This document shows, piece by piece, positions 21,209 through 28,657 of a DNA stretch of 64,000 nucleotides. The notes beneath the pieces were generated by a model. It saw nothing but the letters and a program-made list of their open reading frames with translations. It was not told where the DNA came from and made no database searches. The translations under genes were made by a program, and so were the position numbers. Each line of letters begins with the position of its first letter. Positions within the stretch are counted from its first letter, which is position 1. The DNA comes from Idiomarina sp. GTDB lineage: Bacteria > Pseudomonadota > Gammaproteobacteria > Enterobacterales > Alteromonadaceae. The stretch covers positions 496,001-560,000 of the forward strand of contig JAIUMU010000002.1 of assembly GCA_022565355.1 (NCBI GenBank). Reading direction: 5' to 3'.

Positions 21209-21248
21209 CCGTAACAAAAGCGTAACCAAAGCGCGCTAAAGTGTAACA
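21209..21248 (+). promoter_or_regulatory. Pho-box-like 11-bp direct repeats before the acid phosphatase gene
   Basis: Heptamers CCGTAAC (21209), GCGTAAC (21220) and a degenerate GCGCGCT (21231) follow each other every 11 bases, each followed by four mostly A/T bases, and TGTAAC follows at 21242. PhoB binds repeats of CTGTCAT-like heptamers with four-base A/T spacers, the same 7+4 geometry. A very similar array precedes the TonB receptor gene. Confidence 0.5.
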
Positions 21249-21274
21249 TTGCCCTTCAATTTTAGGAGTTTGCT

Positions 21275-22681
21275 ATGTTCACCCGCCAGCGCACGCGCGT
21301 GTTGCCTCTTACTTTGCTACTCACCAGTGCCTTTGCCCTTTCCGCTTGCACGTCTGGGTTGGCACCTTCGGCAGCGGTTAGCCCGGCCGGCCACCAAGAA
21401 GCAACAAACACAGTTACCTACTACACCAGCAAAACGCCATACCACCCCCGTGATGATTGGAAAAATTACAGCGCAGCCCCTGCAGGGTATCAATTAGTTA
21501 GTATTCAACATGTAGCGCGCCATGGTTCTCGCGGCCTTTCAAGCCCCGATGCCGATGATTTGGTGTTGCAACTGTGGCTGCAGGCGCAACGAGAACAAGC
21601 ACTTACACCACTAGGTTTAACATTAGGCCCAGCAGTAATTGACATTCTGCGCATTCACCATGATTTAGGCTATGGCCAACTCAGTGGTTTAGGTGAACAA
21701 GAACACCGTGATATGGCCAGCCGCCTTATCGCTCGGCACCAAGCTGCTTTAACTGAGCTAGCGCCAACAAAGCAGTTTGGCGTAATGCACTCGGGGCGCT
21801 CTCGTGCCCGTGATAGTGGCCATGCGTTTATTACCGGCTGGTTAGCAATAAAGCCAAACGACAGTGAGCGCTTTTTACCCGCAGAAGCCAATGAACAGGT
21901 AGTATACTTTCACTCTGCCGAAGGCTCCGAGGGCTATGATGCCTACAAAGATGGTCCGCGCGTTGCGGCGGTAATGAACGCCTACTTGGCCGATACCCGC
22001 ACCTTAAATGCCAGCAATGAAATTCTTACCCCGCTGTTTCAGCCAGAATTTATTGCCCGCTTACACAGCGGCCATTATGCCTTTACTGCCTATGATGATC
22101 CGGAAGATAAAATTACTAATGCCGAAGAAGCGGCCATGGCGATATATGATTTGTTTAGTATTGCAGTAAATTTATCTGCAGAAGGCGCACCCGATTTTAC
22201 CCGCTTTATTCCGCCAGCTACCCGTGAATGGCTAGCATTTTTAGATGATGCCGATTCCTTTTATGGCCGTGGGCCTGGCTTTGCCGATGAAGATATTAGC
22301 TATGCAGCGGCGGGTAATTTAGTGCAGGATATGTATCAGCGAGCGCAAGCGGTGGCAAGTGGTAACAGTAATGAGTTTGCCATGTTCCGCTTTACCCATG
22401 CGCAAGCATTAATGCCAGTAGCAACCTGGCTTGGCCTGCCCAATGCAACCCAGGCAGCCCCAGAGAATGAGCCCTTTAGTTACAACAATAACCCTTGGCG
22501 GGCAGCCATTATTGCGCCCATGAGTGCCAATATACAATGGGATGTATATCAAAACGATGCGGGTGAAACCCTTGTAAGAATGCTTTGGAACGAGCAAGAA
22601 ACCGCGTTTGCGGCCCACTGCCAACCCTACCAAGGCTATTTTTATCAGCTCGCCGAACTGGGCCGCTGCTACAACCTATAG
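21275..22681 (+). CDS. Histidine acid phosphatase / phytase-like lipoprotein
   Basis: This 468-residue protein begins with a lipoprotein signal (lipobox LSAC, Cys25) and carries the branch-2 histidine phosphatase motif RHGSRG, nucleophile His83. The proton-donor region appears as FTHAQAL near residue 370. Branch-2 members include phytases and glucose-1-phosphatases that release phosphate from organic esters in the envelope. A ribosome site (AGGAG) lies eight bases before the ATG. The neighbouring TonB receptor and metallophosphatase and the Pho-box-like repeats support a phosphate-scavenging role. The actual substrate (phytate or another ester) cannot be told from sequence. Confidence 0.8.
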   Translation: MFTRQRTRVLPLTLLLTSAFALSACTSGLAPSAAVSPAGHQEATNTVTYYTSKTPYHPRDDWKNYSAAPAGYQLVSIQHVARHGSRGLSSPDADDLVLQLWLQAQREQALTPLGLTLGPAVIDILRIHHDLGYGQLSGLGEQEHRDMASRLIARHQAALTELAPTKQFGVMHSGRSRARDSGHAFITGWLAIKPNDSERFLPAEANEQVVYFHSAEGSEGYDAYKDGPRVAAVMNAYLADTRTLNASNEILTPLFQPEFIARLHSGHYAFTAYDDPEDKITNAEEAAMAIYDLFSIAVNLSAEGAPDFTRFIPPATREWLAFLDDADSFYGRGPGFADEDISYAAAGNLVQDMYQRAQAVASGNSNEFAMFRFTHAQALMPVATWLGLPNATQAAPENEPFSYNNNPWRAAIIAPMSANIQWDVYQNDAGETLVRMLWNEQETAFAAHCQPYQGYFYQLAELGRCYNL

Positions 22682-22710
22682 ATATCCCTTGTCATCAAAT
22701 GATCGCCATT

Positions 22711-22754
22711 AGGTAACCATTTGGTAACACAAGCGCACCGTTCTTGTCATATTA
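22711..22754 (+). promoter_or_regulatory. Pho-box-like 11-bp direct repeats before the TonB receptor gene
   Basis: Four heptamers start exactly 11 bases apart: AGGTAAC (22711), TGGTAAC (22722), GCGCACC (22733, degenerate) and TTGTCAT (22744). TTGTCAT is one base from the Pho-box core CTGTCAT. The order (two GTAAC units, a GCGC unit, then a better unit) repeats that seen before the acid phosphatase gene. Confidence 0.55.
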
Positions 22755-22764
22755 CGCTTTTATG

Positions 22765-22801
22765 ATGCTATTCCATCACTACTACAACGATGGGATAGCA
22801 T
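22765..22801 (+). promoter_or_regulatory. Stem-loop abutting the TonB receptor start codon
   Basis: Arms atgctattccatc (22765-22777) and gatgggatagcat (22789-22801) pair over 13 positions with a single G-T wobble and an 11-base loop. The right arm ends directly before the ATG at 22802 and contains the only purine-rich ribosome-site candidate (GGGA). It could hide the ribosome site in mRNA or act as a palindromic DNA operator. Confidence 0.5.
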
Positions 22802-25645
22802 ATGAAACCTTCAAACCTTGCAAAGGCTCGCACATCAAGCCGCACACAGCGCACTATTGTAGCTGTAGCCGTAGCAGCAGCACTTACCGGCTACGTAGCG
22901 GTAGCTCAAGCACAAAGCTACGTAAACGCTACTGCCTCTTCGGTACAAACCATTTCAGCACCCGCTATTCGCGGTCAGGTAGTAAGCCCTACTGGGCAAT
23001 CATTACAGGGCGCTATTATTCGTTTAATGGGCACGAATCGCGAAACCACTACCGATCGCCAAGGGCGTTTTCGTTTTGATGGCTTAAGCCCAGGTAACTA
23101 TGAAGTAAGCGTAGATTACATTGGCTTTCAAAACCAAACGGTGGCAGCAACGGTAACCGCCAACGCTGGCCAAGAATTTTTATTCGAGCTTGCAAGCTTA
23201 TCGGTAGAGCGCATTCAAGTGGTAGGTAGCCGCGATGCCCAGGCCCGTGCCTTAAATGCCCAGCGTGCTGCCGATAACATTAAATCAGTGGTATCTTCCG
23301 ATTTCTTGGGGCGTTTCCCAGATGCCAACGTTGCCGAATCTATGCAACGCTTGCCGGGCGCATCTATTCAGCGTGATCAGGGCGAAGGCAAATATGTAAA
23401 CGTTCGTGGTGCGCCTCTTGAATACGCTAACGTATCCATTGATGGCGTGGTATTACCCTCACCCGATGGCGGTACTCGAGCAGTAGATTTAGATACCATT
23501 CCAGCTGATGTTATCGCTGCCCTAGAACTAACCAAAGCCATTACCCCCGATATGGATGCCGATGCCATAGCCGGTAACATTAATATTGTTACTCAGGGCG
23601 CTTTAGATGCCCAAGGCCGCATTATGCGTGGCAGCTTGGCTTTAGGCCGTAACGAAAAAGGCAATGGTGATTCGCACCGCGTTTCTGCCACCTTTGGTGA
23701 TCGCATTGGCGATAACAATAACTTAGGCTTTTTAGTATCGGTAAACAATAGCGAAACCAACCGGGTTACCGATAACGTAGAAACATCGTGGTTTGAAAAT
23801 GATAATGGCGTATTTTTGCCAGAAGAGAACGAGTTTAAAGATTACGAAGTAAAGCGAAGCCGCACCGGCGCCAGCGCACGTATGGATTTCCGCCCTTCAG
23901 ATGATGCCCATTTCTTTTTAAGCCACACCTACTCGCGCTTTGAAGATTATGAGTACCGTGATTCCTTGGTAGTAGAATATGATCGCTTTGAAGCAGGCTC
24001 TAACTCAGTTACAGGCGTTTCTGGCCGCACTACGTTTGAAAAAGAAATGCGCCACCGTACCTTTATCAACCGCATTAATGCCACGCAGTTTGGCGGTCGC
24101 CATTTCCTAGACAATGTTACCATTGATTACTCTGCTGCTTACACCCGAGCATCGCAGGTGTATCCGGATCGTGATTACCTACTTTACCGCGAAACCAGCC
24201 GACCACGCATGGCGTACGATTACAGCAACCCAGATTTGCCAACATTCCAAATCCTTGATGGCGATAATAACGTGGTGCGCAGTGATTTTAACTTCCCTGT
24301 TGAAGATTTAAGATGGCGCCGCTATGAACGCCGCTTCGGTGATGCCGAAGATAAAGAGCAAGCTTACACCCTAAACTTCACAATGCCAGGCGAATGGGGT
24401 AATGCCTACGCTACCTTTAAGTTTGGGGCGAAAATGCGGTTACGGGAAAAGTATAGTGATGAAGATCGCAGCCGCAATAGCGTTGGCGCCGGCGCACCTG
24501 CATTTGCTGATGTTATTATTGATCGTAATTCATTGCCATTTGATGGTTTTTACAATAATGGCCCGAAAATGATTCGCAACTTTGTGGATGTTTACGGCTC
24601 ATTGTTTGAAAACGAAGATTATTTACCACGAGTTGCCGCGTCTATTACCGGTGATTACCAAGCTAGCGAAGATACCTACGCTGCCTATGCCATGAATACC
24701 TTAGCCTGGCAAAACACCACACTAGCCTTTGGTGTGCGGGTTGAGCACACCAAGGTAACCGGTGATGCCTTTGAGTTTGATGCCGATACCGAGGAAGCTA
24801 CACCCGTAAGCGCCAGCAGCGATTACACCAAGGTGTTTCCAAGTGTGCATTTACGCCATGAGCTGGATAACGGAGTAATTCTACGCGCGGCTTACAGCAC
24901 TGCATTAAGCCGCCCGAACTTCGAAGATATGGCACCCTACGTAATTGTGGAAGATCGCGAAACCGGTATTGGTAGCGTAGATATTGGCAACACCAGTTTA
25001 AAGCCAACCTTCGCCCATAACTTTGATTTAATGGCTGAGTACTACATTGAGCCACTTGGGTTAATTTCTGGTGGCTTGTTCTACAAAGATCTTAAAGATC
25101 CAATCTTTAAAGCGCGTAGCACCTTTGTGGGGGGTGAATTTGATGGCTTCCGCATGGTGCGCCCAGAAAATGCCCGCAGCGGTGAAATTTATGGTTTAGA
25201 GCTCAACTGGCAACAATCGTTAGCCTTCTTGCCTGGTGCTTGGTCTGGTTTGGGCTTTTTGGCCAACTATACCTACACCGAATCATCTGCCGATTTGCCC
25301 TTCGGCATTGGCAAAACCGATTTAGCCGGTACCAGTAAAACCAGTTACAACTTAGGTATTAGCTATGATTCGGAACGCCTAAGTGCACAGTTAGCCTATA
25401 ACTATCGCTCCGAGTTTATTGATAGTTACGATACCGCTAACCCGAACCTAAATGTGTACTGGGATGGCCGCGGCACCATGGATTTCACCCTCAGCTACAA
25501 AATTAATAGCAACTTCACCTTGTTTACCGAAGCCAGTAACTTAACCGATAGTAAAGCGGTGCGTTACCAAGGCGATCGTACTCGAGTGTATGAGCATGAG
25601 CAGTTTGGCCGTGCTTGGCAGGTTGGCGTGCGGATGAACTTCTAG
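22802..25645 (+). CDS. TonB-dependent outer-membrane receptor with carboxypeptidase-regulatory N-domain
   Basis: The 947-residue protein has a long signal peptide (hydrophobic core VAVAVAAALTGYVAVA), then a CarboxypepD_reg-like beta-sandwich (about residues 50-135, GQVVSPTGQSLQGA). The plug domain follows (FPDANVAESMQRLPGASI; VNVRGAPLEYANVSIDG), and a 22-strand barrel ends in the terminal aromatic signature VGVRMNF. The plug wording matches the Caulobacter/Xanthomonas TonB receptor class (TIGR01782-like). Such receptors import large or scarce ligands. Placed between two phosphatases and behind a Pho-box-like array, it may take up an organic phosphate such as phytate; this is inference. Confidence 0.88.
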   Translation: MKPSNLAKARTSSRTQRTIVAVAVAAALTGYVAVAQAQSYVNATASSVQTISAPAIRGQVVSPTGQSLQGAIIRLMGTNRETTTDRQGRFRFDGLSPGNYEVSVDYIGFQNQTVAATVTANAGQEFLFELASLSVERIQVVGSRDAQARALNAQRAADNIKSVVSSDFLGRFPDANVAESMQRLPGASIQRDQGEGKYVNVRGAPLEYANVSIDGVVLPSPDGGTRAVDLDTIPADVIAALELTKAITPDMDADAIAGNINIVTQGALDAQGRIMRGSLALGRNEKGNGDSHRVSATFGDRIGDNNNLGFLVSVNNSETNRVTDNVETSWFENDNGVFLPEENEFKDYEVKRSRTGASARMDFRPSDDAHFFLSHTYSRFEDYEYRDSLVVEYDRFEAGSNSVTGVSGRTTFEKEMRHRTFINRINATQFGGRHFLDNVTIDYSAAYTRASQVYPDRDYLLYRETSRPRMAYDYSNPDLPTFQILDGDNNVVRSDFNFPVEDLRWRRYERRFGDAEDKEQAYTLNFTMPGEWGNAYATFKFGAKMRLREKYSDEDRSRNSVGAGAPAFADVIIDRNSLPFDGFYNNGPKMIRNFVDVYGSLFENEDYLPRVAASITGDYQASEDTYAAYAMNTLAWQNTTLAFGVRVEHTKVTGDAFEFDADTEEATPVSASSDYTKVFPSVHLRHELDNGVILRAAYSTALSRPNFEDMAPYVIVEDRETGIGSVDIGNTSLKPTFAHNFDLMAEYYIEPLGLISGGLFYKDLKDPIFKARSTFVGGEFDGFRMVRPENARSGEIYGLELNWQQSLAFLPGAWSGLGFLANYTYTESSADLPFGIGKTDLAGTSKTSYNLGISYDSERLSAQLAYNYRSEFIDSYDTANPNLNVYWDGRGTMDFTLSYKINSNFTLFTEASNLTDSKAVRYQGDRTRVYEHEQFGRAWQVGVRMNF

Positions 25646-25682
25646 TTCTGCTGCACGAACGTTGCAACACTGCGTTGTGAGC

Positions 25683-25714
25683 AAGCCAGTACGCACGGAA
25701 GCGTGCTGGCTTTT
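25683..25714 (+). terminator. Intrinsic terminator after the TonB receptor gene
   Basis: The arms aagccagtacgc and gcgtgctggctt pair over 12 positions with one wobble and a six-base loop and run into TTTTA. It separates the receptor gene from the downstream phosphatase gene, which therefore needs its own promoter. Confidence 0.75.
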
Positions 25715-25763
25715 ATCTTATGAAAGCTAAGGTATCACAGTTTTTTCCCAAAGAGGATGTACT

Positions 25764-27230
25764 ATGTTATTCAGTAGCCTATCGTTATTACTATTTCCCC
25801 TCGCCAGCAATGCCATTGAGCCTACGCTTGTGGCCACTGCGGCGAATGCACCCGAATACCAGCAGGTAGAACGCAATACCCTAGTGCCTGCCGGTGCAGT
25901 GCGCTATGCCCCCAGTATATTTCCCGACCGCATTGTCTTAGTGCCCGCCACCAATGCCGCAACGGCCCAAGGGGTAAGTTGGCGTACCGATGCTTCGGTA
26001 ACCCATGCGGTTGCGGAAATAGCACCGGCCATAAACACCCCAGGTTTGCATTATCACGCCCGCACCGTTCATGGCGCCAGCTTAGCCTTAAGCACTACAA
26101 ACGGAGCGGCCCATCATCACCATGTTACCTTCACTGATTTACAGCCCGATACTCTGTATGCCTATCGCGTGCGCGGTGGCAGCGCCCAGCAAGGCGATGC
26201 GCCAGCGCAAGTGGCGTGGAGTGAATGGTTTCAGTTTCGCACCCCCACAGCAGAATTTAGCCCCTACACCGCGGTATATTTTGGCGATGCCCAAAACGCC
26301 GTGAAATCGCACTTTTCGCGGGTTGTTCGCGAAGCCTTTCGCAGTGCACCAGAAGCCATGATCATGGTGCATGCGGGTGATTTGGTGAACTCACGCTATG
26401 GCGAGCACGATGATGAATGGGGCGAGTGGTTTGATGCCGGCGGTTGGATGCACGGCATGGTGAACCAATTCGTAGCAGCTGGTAATCATGAGTATATCGA
26501 GCACGAAACCGGCCCGCGCACTATTGTGCCGCAATGGTCAGCGCATTTCGGGGCACCGAAAAATGGCCCAGAGCCACTGCAAAGCTCGGTGTACTTCAGC
26601 GATTTCCAAGGGGTTCGCTACATTGCCCTTGATTCTATGCAAGCACTGCAAAGTGAAGAATACGCCAAGTTACAGGCCGATTGGCTGCGCCAAGTACTAA
26701 GCAACAACCCAAATCACTGGACCATTGTTACCCATCACCACCCTATGTTCTCGGTATCACTTGGCCGTGATAACCCGCCGTTGCGCGAACATTGGCAGCC
26801 AGTATTTGAAGAGTTTGGCGTAGATTTAGTACTGCAAGGGCATGATCACACCTATGGCCGCGGGCAGAATATTGCTGAAGGCAGCAGTGGTCAGCTTACT
26901 GCCGAAGGGCCAATGTATGTGGTTTCAGTAGCGGGCCCGAAAATGTATTTGGTAGGCGAACGTGCCGAGCAGCATATGCAGGCTACTGCAGAAGAATTAC
27001 AGCTGTTTCAAACATTGCACTTCACCGCCGATACCTTGCGCTATCAAGCGCGCACCGTTACCGGCGAGTTATTTGATGCGTTTGATTTAGTGCGTGATGA
27101 ACAAGGTAATGTTGCGGTGGTTGATCGTGGTATAGATAAGGCTTCGCCCTTGATTATGCATCGCTGCAGCAACCCAAATAAACCACGGGAAACCCGCTGC
27201 TGGAATGGTACTGAAGTAATACAGCCGTAA
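25764..27230 (+). CDS. Secreted metallophosphoesterase, purple-acid-phosphatase-like
   Basis: The 488-residue protein starts with a signal peptide (LSLLLFPLASNA). An N-terminal fibronectin-like domain (about 60-160) precedes the calcineurin-like metal core. All metal-binding motifs are visible: YFGDAQ, HAGDLVNSRYGEHDDE, AGNHEY, THHHPMFS and GHDHTYGR. This arrangement is that of purple acid phosphatases, periplasmic or extracellular phosphomonoesterases with a dinuclear metal site. It follows a terminator, so it is transcribed separately from the receptor, but it probably serves the same phosphate-release role. No Pho-box-like repeat was found in its short upstream region. Confidence 0.87.
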   Translation: MLFSSLSLLLFPLASNAIEPTLVATAANAPEYQQVERNTLVPAGAVRYAPSIFPDRIVLVPATNAATAQGVSWRTDASVTHAVAEIAPAINTPGLHYHARTVHGASLALSTTNGAAHHHHVTFTDLQPDTLYAYRVRGGSAQQGDAPAQVAWSEWFQFRTPTAEFSPYTAVYFGDAQNAVKSHFSRVVREAFRSAPEAMIMVHAGDLVNSRYGEHDDEWGEWFDAGGWMHGMVNQFVAAGNHEYIEHETGPRTIVPQWSAHFGAPKNGPEPLQSSVYFSDFQGVRYIALDSMQALQSEEYAKLQADWLRQVLSNNPNHWTIVTHHHPMFSVSLGRDNPPLREHWQPVFEEFGVDLVLQGHDHTYGRGQNIAEGSSGQLTAEGPMYVVSVAGPKMYLVGERAEQHMQATAEELQLFQTLHFTADTLRYQARTVTGELFDAFDLVRDEQGNVAVVDRGIDKASPLIMHRCSNPNKPRETRCWNGTEVIQP

Positions 27231-27285
27231 ATGTGTAAGCCCTTGCTGTAGTTTTTTGACGGTAGGCTACACCGCTGCTAAAATT

Positions 27286-27302
27286 GTGTTAATTATTCAC
27301 AC
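27286..27302. promoter_or_regulatory. Palindrome before the parD-like gene, possible autoregulatory operator
   Basis: The 17 bases read GTGTTAATTATTCACAC, an inverted repeat with only the fifth position of each arm unmatched. ParD-type ribbon-helix-helix proteins bind palindromes before their own genes. The site lies 36 bases before the parD start. Confidence 0.4.
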
Positions 27303-27338
27303 ACTTCATGTGCAGATGCAAAGCAGCGAGGGCTTTTC

Positions 27339-27659
27339 ATGGCGAGAACAACCAGTGTAACTATTGGCTCCGAGCTAGACCATTTTGTTAACCAGTTAGT
27401 AAAATCTGGTCGATATGGCTCAACAAGTGAGGTGATGCGCTCAGCACTGCGGTTACTTGAATTACAAGAAGAGCAAGTGGCGGCATTGAAAGGTGCTTTA
27501 GCAGCCGGTGTAGCCAGTGGAGAGAGTGAGTACAGCTTGGATGAATTAGCCCAGCAAGTTAAAGCCAAGCATGTTATTTATTATCAGGCACTCGCCAACA
27601 CTGTGTTTGTAGTGCGCATTCTTCATCAGCAAATGGAGCCGAGAATACTCGACCTTTAA
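27339..27659 (+). CDS. parD: ParD antitoxin fused in frame to a ParE toxin remnant
   Basis: Residues 1 to about 77 are a complete ParD antitoxin: ribbon-helix-helix N-terminus (TTSVTIGSELDHFVNQLV), GRYGSTSEVMRSALRLLE, and the acidic C-terminal toxin-binding part. The last 29 residues (KHVIYYQALANTVFVVRILH and onward) read like the C-terminal end of ParE/RelE toxins, not like ParD. The simplest reading is an internal deletion that removed the parD stop and most of parE and joined the rest in frame near 27565. The product would keep DNA binding and lack a working toxin. A GAGGG ribosome site precedes the start. Confidence 0.8.
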   Translation: MARTTSVTIGSELDHFVNQLVKSGRYGSTSEVMRSALRLLELQEEQVAALKGALAAGVASGESEYSLDELAQQVKAKHVIYYQALANTVFVVRILHQQMEPRILDL

Positions 27660-27664
27660 ACTAT

Positions 27665-28561
27665 TTATTGTGCCAGGTGATCATTATACAAAGTGCGAAT
27701 CCAGCGCTCTTCATTAATAAAGTTCCAGCTCCAATCTGCCCACTGTTCACCTAAACCAGTGGCCACCATGGTATCTACATCGGCGCCCGCCGCATGCCAA
27801 GCACGCACCTGTTCGCGCGTTTCAATGATCATATCGTGCAAACGCAAATAGCCCGCTTTGTTCATTAACGGCCCATGCCCCGGCACAATTTGGGTATCAT
27901 CATCCATTTTTGCGGTTAGCGCAGCAATGGCATTAATGTAGCCCTGCACCGTACCGCCAGAATTTAAATCAACAAAGGGAAAGCGATCAACAAAGAACAA
28001 ATCACCCACATGAACAATGTTCGCCCCTTCTACCCACACCACCATATCACCATCGGTATGGGCAGTTGGATAATGCTCTAACGTAAGTGAGTACTCACCT
28101 AAGTTAATTTGCAGGCTATTATGGCCCAACACCGTAGGAAGGCCCGCACGCGGAAACTCGCTATCTGCCGCTAAGCGGGTACGCACATTGCGATGGGCAA
28201 CAATAGTAGCTCCTAAGGTTTCGTTCATATACGCATTGGCGCCTACATGATCACCATGAAAATGGGTATTCACTAAATAGCTTAACGGCGCTTGCCCCAG
28301 CTCGCTAATTTTGCCACTAATCGCTTCTGCCATACGGGCAAACTGGGCATCTACCAGCAAGGTATGCTGGGGAGTGGCCACCAACATCATATTTCCGCCC
28401 TGCCCTTCAAGCATGAACACGCCATCGGCCAGCTTGGTTTATTGTACGTTTTGTGCCGCTGCTGCACCGGCCAAAGCAAACGCTAACACTGCCGCACCGA
28501 GCACCATGCTGCGGCGAATCAGTTTTGCTACCGGCCATGTGGTTTTGGTCGTTCGGTTCAT
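27665..28561 (-). pseudogene. MBL-fold metallohydrolase split from its signal peptide by an in-frame stop
   Basis: Reading from the ATG at 28561 gives a signal-peptide-like start (RSMVLGAAVLAFALAGAAAA), then NVQ, a TAA at codon 41 (28439-28441), and in the same frame TKLADGVFMLEGQGGN and the full metallo-beta-lactamase-fold domain. The zinc motifs are intact: THFHGDHVGAN, PTAHTDGDMV and VPGHGPL. Members with this layout are exported hydrolases related to the quinoprotein-relay/SoxH group. The track shows only the part from 28420. With the stop, an exported product could be made only by readthrough; an internal start would yield a cytoplasmic enzyme. A sequencing error in the stop codon is the main alternative. 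Confidence 0.78.
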
Positions 28562-28573
28562 TATTACTCTCCA

Positions 28574-28625
28574 TAAAAAAATGCTGTACTTCAACCTATA
28601 GGTTTAGTTGAAATGCAGCATTTTG
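28574..28625 (-). terminator. Intrinsic terminator after the Calx-beta lipoprotein gene
   Basis: On the minus strand AAAATGCTG...CATTTCAAC pairs with GTTGAAGTACAGCATTTT over about 16 of 18 positions and is followed by a run of seven T. It lies between the stop of the lipoprotein gene and the start of the metallohydrolase pseudogene, both on the minus strand. Confidence 0.75.
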
Positions 28626-28657
28626 GATCGTTTTTCGCCTGTAAAGCCGAAATTATT

